Assembly: GCA_946185805.1 (NCBI GenBank)
Contig: CAMHKU010000015.1
Location: 1-38,027, forward strand
Reading direction: 5' to 3'
Origin: an uncultured Prevotellaceae bacterium
GTDB lineage: Bacteria > Bacteroidota > Bacteroidia > Bacteroidales > Bacteroidaceae
DNA: 38,027 nt
In this document: piece by piece, positions 16,382-24,654 of the stretch
How the letters are laid out: every line of letters starts with the position of its first letter
Position numbering within the stretch: position 1 is the first letter of the stretch
Position numbers and translations under genes: made by a program
Notes under the pieces: generated by a model
Database searches by the model: none
Told to the model about the DNA's origin: nothing
What the model saw: only the letters and a program-made list of their open reading frames with translations

Positions 16382-16939
16382 AACAGTAAGAGTAACCAAA
16401 CTCCCCTCCCTTCGGGAGGGGTTGGGGGTGGGTTTCTCCCCCTCGTAAGCATCATCATGGGCAGCACCAGCGACCTGCCCGTCATGGAGAAAGCCTGCAA
16501 GCTGTTAGACGAGCTGCAGGTGCCCTTTGAAGTCAACGCCCTCTCGGCCCACCGCACGCCGGAGGCCGTGGAGCAGTTTGCACGCACCGCCCGCGAACGC
16601 GGCCTGAAGGTCATCATCGCCGGCGCCGGCATGGCCGCCGCACTGCCGGGTGTCATCGCCGCCTCGACGACGCTGCCCGTCATCGGCGTACCCATCAAGG
16701 GCATGCTCGACGGGCTCGACGCCATGCTCTCGATCATCCAGATGCCGCCGGGCATACCCGTGGCCACCGTCGGCGTGAACGGCGCACAGAACGCCGCCAT
16801 CCTCGCCGTAGAGATGCTCGCCCTCAGCGACGAGCAGATTGCCCACCGCCTGAGCAATTACAAGGCCGGCCTGAAGACCAAGATTGAAAAGGCCAATCAG
16901 GAACTGGCAGCCATAAAATTCACCTATAAGACTAATTAG
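16298..16939 (+). CDS. purE: PurE, N5-carboxyaminoimidazole ribonucleotide mutase (class I)
   Basis: The conserved protein begins at VSIIMGSTSDLPVM and carries SAHRTPE, AGMAAALPG, GVPI and the late MPPGIPVATVGVNGAQNAAI block of class I PurE. It converts N5-CAIR to CAIR in purine biosynthesis. At 213 residues it is about 45 longer than usual. The extra N-terminus is wholly repeat-derived: up to five NIMETS units from an 18-nt array, then TPLPSGGVGGGFLP from a C/G-rich hairpin repeat. No start codon lies between the arrays and the conserved domain, so translation must start at one of the five array ATGs; which one is unknown. The ispG gene follows 67 nt later. Confidence 0.94.
   Translation: MGTNNIMETSNIMETDNIMETSNIMETSNSKSNQTPLPSGGVGGGFLPLVSIIMGSTSDLPVMEKACKLLDELQVPFEVNALSAHRTPEAVEQFARTARERGLKVIIAGAGMAAALPGVIAASTTLPVIGVPIKGMLDGLDAMLSIIQMPPGIPVATVGVNGAQNAAILAVEMLALSDEQIAHRLSNYKAGLKTKIEKANQELAAIKFTYKTN
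16396..16440 (+). repeat. C/G-rich hairpin repeat, copy 3, inside purE and inverted
   Basis: The hairpin CCCCTCCC-TTC-GGGAGGGG (16403-16421) is followed by TTGGGGGTGGG. It is the reverse complement arrangement of copies 1 (8757) and 2 (16108). It is translated as TPLPSGGVGGGF in the N-terminal extension of PurE. Confidence 0.88.
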
Positions 16940-16952
16940 CCCCACAGGTCCC

Positions 16953-17006
16953 ATGAGTCCCAGTAGCCCCAGCACCCCCAGTAGCCCCAGTAGCCCCATC
17001 CCCCCC
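16953..17006 (+). repeat. 9-nt AGTAGCCCC array before ispG
   Basis: About five copies of AGTAGCCCC and variants fill the spacer. In the ORF track they are read as an N-terminal SPSSPS tail of IspG; I place the real start after the array. Confidence 0.8.
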
Positions 17007-18398
17007 ATGAAAAGAAGACTTACCACTACAGCCCACGTAGGCAATATTGCCATCGGCGGCCAGAACCCTATCCGCATACAGTCGATGGCTACCGTCGACA
17101 CCAACGACACCGAGGGCTGTGTGGCCCAGGCCAAGCGCATCATCGATGCCGGCGGCGAACTGGTGAGGTTTACCACCCAGGGCGTGCGCGAGGCCGAGAA
17201 CATGAAGAATATCTCTGCCCGTCTGAAGCACGACGGCTACCCGCAGCCGCTGGTGGCCGACGTACACTTCACCGCCCACACTGCCGACGTGGCGGCACAG
17301 TATTGCGAGAAGGTGCGCATCAATCCCGGCAACTACGTAGACCCCGGCCGCACGTTCAAGCACTTGGAATACACCGACGAGGAGTATCAGGCCGAGCTCA
17401 GGAAGATAGAAGAGAAGCTCGTACCTTTTATTAATATCTGCAAGGCCCACCACACGGCGGTGCGTATCGGCGTCAACCACGGGTCGCTCTCCGACCGTAT
17501 CATGTCGCGCTATGGCGACACGCCTGAGGGCATCGTCGAGAGCTGCATGGAGTTTCTGCGTATCTTCCGCCGCGAGCAGTTCAGCGATGTGGTCATCAGC
17601 ATCAAGGCCAGTAATACGGTCATCATGGTGCAGACCGTGCGCCTGCTGGTAAAGACCATGGACCGCGAGGACATGCACTACCCCCTGCACCTGGGCGTCA
17701 CCGAGGCCGGCGAGGGCGAGGACGGCCGCATCAAGAGCGCCGTGGGCATCGGCGCCCTGCTCACCGAAGGCATCGGCGACACCATCCGCGTGAGCCTCAG
17801 CGAGGAGCCTGAGGCCGAGATTCCCGTGGCCCGCCGTCTGGTGGAGCTCATCCCCGAGTGCACACGCCTGCGTCAGGAGGCCGAGGCCGGCATCAAGGAC
17901 GATACCATCACGCTCACCCTCGACGCCCCCGACTACGAGACGCTGCAGCTCAAGGCCGCCATGGCCGTCGGCGCCCTGCTCATCGACCGCAAGGCCACAA
18001 AGCTGGTCATCAGGCTCAAGGACGGTAGCAAACTCTCCACTATTCACTATTCACTATTCTCTAGTGAAGCGCTTCAGGACGCCATCCTCCAGGCCGCCCG
18101 CATCAAGTTCACCAAGACGGAGTACATCAGCTGCCCCGGCTGCGGGCGCACGCTCTACAACCTGCAGGCCACCATCGCCCGCATCAAGGCCGCCACGAGC
18201 CACCTCGTAGGCCTGAAAATCGGCATCATGGGCTGCATCGTCAACGGCCCGGGCGAGATGGCCGACGCCGACTACGGCTACGTGGGCGCCGGGCGCGGCA
18301 AAATCTCCCTCTACCGCGGCAAGGAGTGCGTCATGAAGAGTATTCCCGAGGACGAGGCCGTCGACCGCCTGCTGCAGCTGATTGCCGAAGACAGGTGA
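17007..18398 (+). CDS. ispG: IspG, 4-hydroxy-3-methylbut-2-enyl diphosphate synthase, with a shortened middle domain
   Basis: The protein is 463 residues from ATG 17007 (MKRRLTTTAHVGNIAIGG). The upstream ATG at 16953 only adds a Ser-Pro repeat tail. The N-terminal TIM barrel runs to about residue 280. The C-terminal [4Fe-4S] domain has ligands in SCPGCGRT and GCIVNGPGEM. IspG makes HMBPP in the MEP isoprenoid pathway. Bacteroidetes normally carry a long IspG of about 600 residues with an extra A* domain between these parts. Here that domain seems cut to about 85 residues, and it contains a repeat-encoded insertion, LSTIHYSLFSSEALQ, from a CACTATT array. It is probably cotranscribed with purE. 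Confidence 0.93.
   Translation: MKRRLTTTAHVGNIAIGGQNPIRIQSMATVDTNDTEGCVAQAKRIIDAGGELVRFTTQGVREAENMKNISARLKHDGYPQPLVADVHFTAHTADVAAQYCEKVRINPGNYVDPGRTFKHLEYTDEEYQAELRKIEEKLVPFINICKAHHTAVRIGVNHGSLSDRIMSRYGDTPEGIVESCMEFLRIFRREQFSDVVISIKASNTVIMVQTVRLLVKTMDREDMHYPLHLGVTEAGEGEDGRIKSAVGIGALLTEGIGDTIRVSLSEEPEAEIPVARRLVELIPECTRLRQEAEAGIKDDTITLTLDAPDYETLQLKAAMAVGALLIDRKATKLVIRLKDGSKLSTIHYSLFSSEALQDAILQAARIKFTKTEYISCPGCGRTLYNLQATIARIKAATSHLVGLKIGIMGCIVNGPGEMADADYGYVGAGRGKISLYRGKECVMKSIPEDEAVDRLLQLIAEDR
18038..18076 (+). repeat. CACTATT heptamer array plus palindrome inside ispG
   Basis: Three exact CACTATT units (18038-18058) are followed by the perfect palindrome TGAAGCGCTTCA (18065-18076). All of it is translated in frame. 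The same heptamer occurs at 24698-24731, also followed by AGCGCT-type hairpins. Confidence 0.88.
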
Positions 18399-18440
18399 CG
18401 GATGTCAGGTGATAAGCGGAATGTGAAGTTTTTCTATTTT

Positions 18441-18474
18441 TTTGCGGTTATTTTGCAAGAAATTGTTACCTTTG
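18441..18474 (+). promoter_or_regulatory. Promoter of the SusC/SusD locus
   Basis: TTTG (18441-18444), 22 nt, then TACCTTTG (18467-18474), 38 nt before the susC-like start. It is the only clear promoter between 18.4 and 31.4 kb, which suggests that the following co-directional genes depend on it. Confidence 0.78.
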
Positions 18475-18512
18475 CACTCTGTAAGTCAAAAAAACTATAA
18501 CTGCAATACACT

Positions 18513-21500
18513 ATGAGTATTCTCAAGCTACGTCTCTTGCTGGTGCTATGGTCAATGACAATGGTTTCTACCATGCTGGCTCAAGAGGCTGAAAGGATAA
18601 TAGGCGGCCTGGTGCTCGACACTAAGGGCGAGCCCGTGATTGGCGCCGTCGTGCGCGACCGCAGCAACAAAGCCAACGCACTGACCAACCACGAAGGACG
18701 GTTCACCATCAAGGCGGCGCACGAGCGCATCGTCCTCGACATCAGCTATATCGGCATGAAGCCCGCCACCTGGCGCGGCAAGTGGGACGACGAGGTCATC
18801 GTCATCATGGAAGACAACACGCAGCAGATTCAGGACGTGGTCATCACCGGCTACCAGCAGTTAGACCGCCGCAACCTCACCTCGTCGGTCACGTCGAAAG
18901 ACATGGAGGAGCTGGAGATTGCCGGCGTGGCCGACCTGTCGAAGATGCTCGAAGGCAAGATTCCCGACCTCATCTCGCTGTCGGCCTCGGGCGAGGTGAA
19001 CGCCACGAGCAAGATCCGCATCCGCGGCACGTCGACGCTCGTGGGCAACCGCGAGCCGCTGTGGGTGGTCGACGGCATCATACTGACAGACCCCGTGAAC
19101 CTGACCAGCGACGTGCTCAACGACCCTGACTACGTCAACCGCATCGGCAACGCCATCGCCGGCATCAACCCTAAGGACATCAAGCGTATCGACGTGCTCA
19201 AGGATGCCGCCGCCACAGCCCTCTACGGCACGCGCGCCGCCAACGGCGTCATCGTCGTCACCACGAAGAGCGGCCGCGAGGGCAAGCCCATCATCTCGTA
19301 CTCAGGACAGTTCACCGTGCGCAAGCGACCATACTATACCGACCAGAACATCAACCTGATGGACTCCCGCGAGCGCATCCAGTTCTCGCAGTATCTCGTT
19401 GACCAGCACTACATCTACCCCTCGGGCATGCCCAAGGTGGGCTATGAGCAGGCCCTGCAGCAACTCTACGCCGGCGTCTACAGCCAGCAGCAGTTTGAGC
19501 AGGAGGTGAGCCGCATGCAGACGATGAACACCGACTGGTTTGACATACTGACCCACAACAGCTTCTCGCACGACCACTCGGTGAGCATCTCCGGCGGCTC
19601 GGAGAGTGTGCGCTACTACACCTCGCTGGGCTATACCGACCAGGACGACGTCATCAACTCGACCACCAACCGCCGCTATACGGCCATGTCGAAGATCGAC
19701 ATGGACCTCTCGTCGAAGGTGAAGCTGCAGTTCAACCTCAACGGCTACATCAACAAGCGCCGCTACGCCCAGGATGCCAACAACCCCATCGACTATGCCT
19801 ATAACACCAGCCGCGCCATTGCCGCCTATAACGACGACGGCTCGTACCACAAATACCTGAAGGCCGGCTCGCCCACGGGATGGTATGGCTACAGCATCCT
19901 GCAGGAACTCGACAACTCGTCGATGCGCCAGAAGACCGACGCCGTGACGGCCACGCTCAACCTGCGCTACCAGCCTATGGAGAGCCTCTTCTTCAACGCC
20001 GTGGCGTCGGCCAACATCCAGAATGCCGACATCGAGAGCTGGTGGGGCGAGGATACGTTCTATGCCGCTAACCTCAGGCGCGGCGAACTCGACGACGAGC
20101 GCGACACCAACAGCGCCATGCCTTACGGCGGCGAGCTGGGCAAGCAGCAGAACAAGACCATCGGATGGACAACGCGCCTGCAGGGTAACTACAACAAGTA
20201 TTTCGGCGACTATAAGCACAACATCAACGTGGCATTAGGATTGGAGGCCAGCTCCACGGCCTACACCGGCAACCAGTTTACACAGCGCGGCTACTACGCC
20301 GACCGCGGACGCACATTCGCCTCGCAGATACCATCCACATTCACCGAATACTGGAACTGGGTGAGCAGCAACGTGCCCACCATCACCGACACGAAGTCGA
20401 ACCTGCTGTCGGCTTACGCCACCATCTCCTACAGCTACAAGAGCCTCTTTACCCTCAACGCCAACGGCCGCTACGACGGCTCCAACAAGTTTGGCAGCCG
20501 CTCCAACGAGAAGCTGCTGCCCATCTGGTCGGTATCGGGCAACGCCAATCTGCGCGACATCTTCAAGCTCGACCTCAAGTGGCTCAACACGCTGACGCTG
20601 AAAGCCAGCTACGGCGAACAGGGCAACATGCTCGACGACCAGACTTCGGAACTCGTCATACGCAAGGGCAACATGAATGCCTATTACAACGAGATGACCT
20701 CTACAGCCGCCTACTTTGCCAACCCCGACCTGAAGTGGGAGAAGACGCACTCCACCAACGTGGGCCTGGAAATGTCGTTCCTCAACAACCGCCTGCAGCT
20801 GGAGACCGAATACTTCCACAAGAAGACCACCGACGCCTTCCTGTCGAAGAAGATTGCCGACATCAACGGCTTTGAGTCTTACATCGTCAACAGCGGCACC
20901 ATCACCAACAGCGGTTTCAACTTCACCGTCACCGCCACGCCCGTGAAACTGCGAAACTTCTACTGGATATTCTCGGCCAACCTGTCGAAAATCTACAACG
21001 AGATCAAGACGGCCCCCGGTGCCGAGACCTACGAGCTGGACAACTTCCTCACAGGCTCGGCCGTCGTTGAGGGGCAGCCCATCGGCACGTTCTACAGCTA
21101 CCGCTTTGCAGGCCTCAGTCCTATTGACGGCGGACCCGTATTCGACGACTGGGAAGACCGCTACGTAGAGCTGGCCAATGCCGACAACTACACCACCTAT
21201 ACTCAGGTGCTCGTGCCCAGCGGCAAGCGCGAACCCGACATCACGGGCAGCATCAACAACACGTTTACCTATAAGCAGTGGCGACTGGGCATCACCTTAT
21301 TATATAATATGGGTGCCAAGACCCGACTCTTCCGTCTCTTCGACGGCGTGGGCAGCGGAAGCTACTCGTCGGAGATGAACGTCAGCCGCGACCTGATGGA
21401 CCGCTGGCAGAAACCCGGCGACGAGCTGCACACCAACATTCCAGCCATCATCGGACAGGGCAACCCGGCTTACTATTATTACAACGACCACTGGGCACGG

Positions 21501-21815
21501 GGCGGCGACAGCCAGATTACGTGGAAGGGGGCACACATTGCCGACAACGCCTGGCAGATGTACGACTACAGCGACGTCCGCGTGGTCAGCGCCAACTATC
21601 TGAAACTCTCTACCCTCTCGCTCACCTATGAGTTTACCCACAAGCAGCTGCAGCCCTTAGGCCTGGAGCGACTGGCACTCACGCTCAGCGGCTATAACCT
21701 GAAGACGTGGTGCAACAGCGCCCTCCGCGGACAGACGCCTACCCAGGGCGGATTCTCGCAGGTGCAGCTCAGCGACACGCCCAGCTATACCTTCGGCGTG
21801 ACCATTGACTTCTAA
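18513..21815 (+). CDS. SusC/RagA family TonB-dependent outer-membrane receptor
   Basis: This is a 1100-residue protein of typical SusC length. A signal peptide ends near TMLAQ (residue 24). A carboxypeptidase-regulatory-like domain follows (GGLVLDTKGEPVIGAVVRD, residues 30-100), then a TonB-box-like IQDVVITGYQ. The plug has RIRGTSTL, PLWVVDGI and the SusC hallmark DAAATALYGTRAANGVIVVT. The rest is a 22-strand barrel ending in an aromatic residue (SYTFGVTIDF). It imports a ligand captured by the SusD partner using TonB energy. No glycan enzymes sit beside it; the neighbours are lipoproteins and thioredoxins, so a peptide or other non-glycan substrate is as likely as a sugar. Confidence 0.96.
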   Translation: MSILKLRLLLVLWSMTMVSTMLAQEAERIIGGLVLDTKGEPVIGAVVRDRSNKANALTNHEGRFTIKAAHERIVLDISYIGMKPATWRGKWDDEVIVIMEDNTQQIQDVVITGYQQLDRRNLTSSVTSKDMEELEIAGVADLSKMLEGKIPDLISLSASGEVNATSKIRIRGTSTLVGNREPLWVVDGIILTDPVNLTSDVLNDPDYVNRIGNAIAGINPKDIKRIDVLKDAAATALYGTRAANGVIVVTTKSGREGKPIISYSGQFTVRKRPYYTDQNINLMDSRERIQFSQYLVDQHYIYPSGMPKVGYEQALQQLYAGVYSQQQFEQEVSRMQTMNTDWFDILTHNSFSHDHSVSISGGSESVRYYTSLGYTDQDDVINSTTNRRYTAMSKIDMDLSSKVKLQFNLNGYINKRRYAQDANNPIDYAYNTSRAIAAYNDDGSYHKYLKAGSPTGWYGYSILQELDNSSMRQKTDAVTATLNLRYQPMESLFFNAVASANIQNADIESWWGEDTFYAANLRRGELDDERDTNSAMPYGGELGKQQNKTIGWTTRLQGNYNKYFGDYKHNINVALGLEASSTAYTGNQFTQRGYYADRGRTFASQIPSTFTEYWNWVSSNVPTITDTKSNLLSAYATISYSYKSLFTLNANGRYDGSNKFGSRSNEKLLPIWSVSGNANLRDIFKLDLKWLNTLTLKASYGEQGNMLDDQTSELVIRKGNMNAYYNEMTSTAAYFANPDLKWEKTHSTNVGLEMSFLNNRLQLETEYFHKKTTDAFLSKKIADINGFESYIVNSGTITNSGFNFTVTATPVKLRNFYWIFSANLSKIYNEIKTAPGAETYELDNFLTGSAVVEGQPIGTFYSYRFAGLSPIDGGPVFDDWEDRYVELANADNYTTYTQVLVPSGKREPDITGSINNTFTYKQWRLGITLLYNMGAKTRLFRLFDGVGSGSYSSEMNVSRDLMDRWQKPGDELHTNIPAIIGQGNPAYYYYNDHWARGGDSQITWKGAHIADNAWQMYDYSDVRVVSANYLKLSTLSLTYEFTHKQLQPLGLERLALTLSGYNLKTWCNSALRGQTPTQGGFSQVQLSDTPSYTFGVTIDF

Positions 21816-21945
21816 AGATTGGAGAATTGAGAATTGAAGATTGGAGATTGGAGATTGAAGATTGGAGATTGAAGATTGGAGATTGAAGATTGAAGATTGG
21901 TAGATTGCGAATTATGAATTGTGAATTGTGAATTATGAATTATAA
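21816..21945 (+). repeat. AGATTGA/AGATTGG and GAATTAT heptamer arrays between susC and susD
   Basis: About a dozen AGATTGR/GAATTGA units (21816-21906) pass into GAATTAT/GAATTGT units (from 21910). The start codon of the susD-like gene (21935) is the ATG of one GAATTATGAATT unit. The spacer contains nothing else. Confidence 0.92.
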
Positions 21946-23554
21946 ATTAAACTTCCGTTGGCTGTGCTGCGGCGTTGCCGCAGCCCTCACTGCCGCCCTG
22001 TCCTCCTGCTCAAGCTTCCTTGAGGAGTACTCCCAGGACACCGACTACGTGCGCTCGTGGAAAGACCTCGACGAGCTGCTCATCGGCGACACTTACTGGC
22101 CCGTCAAAGGCAAGCAGCACTTTAACTCGCAGTCGAACCTCGGCATGTTTATTCACCTCTTAGCCGACGAGCTGGAGGAACAGAACACCAGCTACGCCGG
22201 CGGCTACGGCATGTATGACGACCACCAGCGGCTCTTCGGATACCTTACCTGGCAGCAGCGCGTAGGCCAGAACGAGACCTATTCGGGATTCTACCCCGAG
22301 AACGCTTTCTGGACGCAGGTCTACCGCAAGATTAATATCGCCAACAATATCCTGAACTGCCTCAACGACGTGGCACGCAGCAGCGACGCCGAGCGCGAAG
22401 GTACGGCCAAGGTGGAGGGCGAGACACGCTTCCTCAGGGCCTACTATTACCTGACGCTGGTGAGCCTCTACGGCCAGCCCTACGAGCCGCAGACGGCCAC
22501 CCAGCAGCTGGGCGTGCCGCTGAAGACCGACCCCGAGGTGGAGGACGTCAAATGGCAGCGTAACACCGTGGCCGAGACCTTCAGCCTCATAGAGAGCGAC
22601 CTGCTGCAGGCCGAGCAGGCCTTCAACGGCGTAACGAAAGAGAAAAAGAGCATCTACCGCGCCGACCAGACGGCCGTGCGCCTGCTGCTGAGCCGTGTCT
22701 ACCTCTACATGCAGCAGTGGCAGAAGGCAGCGCAGTATGCCCAGCTGGTAATCGACGACCACGGCCAGCTCTGCGACCTGCGCTCATACAGCGGCCCCAT
22801 GATGATGAAGACCAACCCCGAGAACATCTTCACCATGGGCGGCGACGACCTGCCGGCCATGCTGAGCTACCAGGCTCAGGGCCTGCGCATCAGCAATTCG
22901 CAATACAACAGCTACGACAGCAACGACCTGCGCCGCCGGCGCTGGATATGGAAGAGCGGCTCGTTCCAGGGTATCACCATGCAGGAAGATGCCCACGAGA
23001 ACTTCACCGCACCCCTCGACACCGCCGCCGCCACCTATTATTATTATGGCTATACGGACTACCAGATGGATAAGGAATTCCCCATCTCGTCGCTCTTCTG
23101 GCTGCGCTCGGCCGAGGCCTACCTCAATCTGGCTGAGGCAGAGGTATATCAGGGCCACGAAGAGGCCGCCCGCCAGGCGGTGAACACGCTGCGCCGCTAC
23201 CGTTTCCCCGCAACGGCGGCCAATGTGGAGCTGTCGGCAACGGGCAGCCAGCTCGTCAGCGACATACGCCAGGAGCGCCGCCGCGAGTTTATCCTGCAGG
23301 GACAGCGGTGGTTCGACCTGCGGCGTTACCGCGTCTGCACCGTACAGCCGGAGAAGATTCAGATAGTGCATAACTACACTTACTACGAAGACCGCGGCAC
23401 CACGAAGCCGCTGGAGACCCACCGTTTCGTGCTCACCGCCGACGACCCCTCATGGACTCAGCCCATTCCCCAGGAGGTGCTCGACTTCAACACCGGCATG
23501 CCCGGCAACGGCAACCTATGGCGCGAATACACCGTCGTCCCCACCGAGTATTAA
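21935..23554 (+). CDS. SusD/RagB family nutrient-binding outer-membrane lipoprotein
   Basis: The protein has 539 residues. The signal peptide ends in a lipobox with Cys25 (ALSSCSS), followed by the acidic stretch typical of surface lipoproteins. SusD features are the TPR-like helical body (NIANNILNCLND, TRFLRAYYYLTLVSLYG) and the C-terminal ERRREFILQGQRWFDLRRY. It binds substrate and acts as the lid of the upstream SusC-type barrel. The start codon comes from a heptamer array. Part of the signal peptide (LCCGVAAAL) is encoded by a hairpin sequence of 29 nt that is identical in the next gene. Confidence 0.95.
   Translation: MNYKLNFRWLCCGVAAALTAALSSCSSFLEEYSQDTDYVRSWKDLDELLIGDTYWPVKGKQHFNSQSNLGMFIHLLADELEEQNTSYAGGYGMYDDHQRLFGYLTWQQRVGQNETYSGFYPENAFWTQVYRKINIANNILNCLNDVARSSDAEREGTAKVEGETRFLRAYYYLTLVSLYGQPYEPQTATQQLGVPLKTDPEVEDVKWQRNTVAETFSLIESDLLQAEQAFNGVTKEKKSIYRADQTAVRLLLSRVYLYMQQWQKAAQYAQLVIDDHGQLCDLRSYSGPMMMKTNPENIFTMGGDDLPAMLSYQAQGLRISNSQYNSYDSNDLRRRRWIWKSGSFQGITMQEDAHENFTAPLDTAAATYYYYGYTDYQMDKEFPISSLFWLRSAEAYLNLAEAEVYQGHEEAARQAVNTLRRYRFPATAANVELSATGSQLVSDIRQERRREFILQGQRWFDLRRYRVCTVQPEKIQIVHNYTYYEDRGTTKPLETHRFVLTADDPSWTQPIPQEVLDFNTGMPGNGNLWREYTVVPTEY
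21960..21988 (+). repeat. 29-nt repeat with 8-bp hairpin in a signal peptide, copy 1
   Basis: Identical over 29 nt to 23722-23750. It contains GCTGCGGC-GTT-GCCGCAGC (21966-21984), a perfect 8-bp stem with a 3-nt loop. In both genes it encodes LCCGVAAAL in the signal peptide, while the flanking codons differ. Confidence 0.9.
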
Positions 23555-23603
23555 GCCCTGCCCCAAGCAGTACGGATATAGACTAATCCCACCCCCCAGC
23601 AAC

Positions 23604-24620
23604 ATGAAAAAATACATATCCTCCCTCTCTGCCGCCAGTCGGCTACCGTCCCCCTCGTCCGCCAGTCGGCTACCGTCCCCCTCGTCCGCCAGTCGGCTCT
23701 CCTCCCTCCCTGCCTTGGGTCGGCTGTGCTGCGGCGTTGCCGCAGCCCTCGCCCTGCTAACGGCCCTCGCCGCCTGCTCCGGTGAAGACGCTCTGGAGCC
23801 TTCCTTCAACAACCCCTCGCTCAACTTCCAGCCCGCCGCCGACAACCAAAGCGCCGAGGCCCAGCTGCGCCGCCAGTTCCAAAGCGAGACGGGCACCTAC
23901 CTGCTGTTCAACGACACCATACAGCACCAGTTCTTAGGCAACGACATCAACGGCCAGCCCCGCTACTTCACCGAGACGGTAGACCTCACCTACGCCGTAG
24001 GGCAGTCGGCCAGCGTGCAGATGCTCTACAGCTACACCTACCTGCAGACCATGGAGCAGAAGCAGCAGATGACAGACTTCCTGCGGCAGTATATCCTGCC
24101 CCACCTGACCCAGAGCCTCAAGCCCTACAGCTGGTTCGTCTGCAACGTCATTACCAGTCGCCCCAACAGCTACACCGCACCCTCGCGCCCCTATGCCGCC
24201 AGCAACCAGCGCTGTGTGGCCATTGCCGCCAACTACCTGATACAGCGCGAACGCACCGACCAGCAGAAGCAGCAGTATGCACAGCGCATACTCAACGCCA
24301 TCGTAGGACAGCTGGCCGTCAACCAGAGTGCGGCCTTCAGCGAGTTCTACAAGTTCAGCGCCGACTACTACAGCAGCGACTACTCGCGACACGGATATAC
24401 CGGCACGCCCTCCACACCGGAGCTCTACAAATTGGGATTCCTCGGCTCTACAGCCATCTCGTCGTTCCCCTCGATGACCACCGACCTGAGCACCTATGCC
24501 CTGCTGGTGATACAGTACACTGACGAGCAACTGGCCAGCCAATATGCCAACTACCCCTTGGTGCTGCAGAAGGCTGCCATCGTGCGCCGCGTCCTCATCA
24601 GCTTAGGCTACGTGTTTTGA
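23604..24620 (+). CDS. SusD-adjacent lipoprotein, possibly a degenerate zinc-metallohydrolase-type (HExxH lost)
   Basis: The protein has 338 residues and a lipobox at Cys58 (TALAACSG), preceded by an unusually long N-terminus made of ASRLPSPSS repeats. The mature protein has the layout I associate with the substrate-import-associated zinc metallohydrolase lipoproteins of SusC/D loci (TIGR04549 type): a soluble N-terminal domain, a mid-protein helix, then FSADYYSSDY, a TDLSTYALLVIQYT helix and a C-terminal helix. The helix where HExxH should lie reads AIVGQLAVNQ (residues 232-241), with no histidine. I infer a catalytically dead relative acting as a binding protein, with moderate confidence. 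The position directly after susD supports the family assignment. Confidence 0.6.
   Translation: MKKYISSLSAASRLPSPSSASRLPSPSSASRLSSLPALGRLCCGVAAALALLTALAACSGEDALEPSFNNPSLNFQPAADNQSAEAQLRRQFQSETGTYLLFNDTIQHQFLGNDINGQPRYFTETVDLTYAVGQSASVQMLYSYTYLQTMEQKQQMTDFLRQYILPHLTQSLKPYSWFVCNVITSRPNSYTAPSRPYAASNQRCVAIAANYLIQRERTDQQKQQYAQRILNAIVGQLAVNQSAAFSEFYKFSADYYSSDYSRHGYTGTPSTPELYKLGFLGSTAISSFPSMTTDLSTYALLVIQYTDEQLASQYANYPLVLQKAAIVRRVLISLGYVF
23634..23698 (+). repeat. 27-nt minisatellite in the N-terminus of the 23604 lipoprotein gene
   Basis: Two full copies and a partial third of a 27-nt unit beginning GCCAGTCGGCTACCG, encoding ASRLPSPSS each time. The unit is a multiple of three, so copy-number change would lengthen the n-region of the signal peptide without a frameshift. 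Confidence 0.9.
23722..23750 (+). repeat. 29-nt repeat with 8-bp hairpin in a signal peptide, copy 2
   Basis: Exact match to 21960-21988, again encoding LCCGVAAAL of a lipoprotein signal sequence and again downstream of a tandem array. Confidence 0.9.
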
Positions 24621-24654
24621 TTGAAAATTGAAGATTGAAGATTGAAGATTGAAG
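24621..24654 (+). repeat. GATTGAA heptamer array before the FISUMP lipoprotein gene
   Basis: About four GATTGAA units fill the whole gap between the stop codon of the 23604 gene (TGA directly before the array) and the ATG at 24655. Confidence 0.88.

Noticed and set aside
16932-18047. 371-codon minus-strand frame opposite ispG
   Set aside because: IspG motifs are complete on the plus strand; the minus frame is rich in His/Gly/Leu, typical of antisense translation of GC-rich genes.
22784-23422. Minus-strand frame of 212 codons opposite the susD gene
   Set aside because: No start context and no recognisable domain; SusD motifs explain the plus strand.
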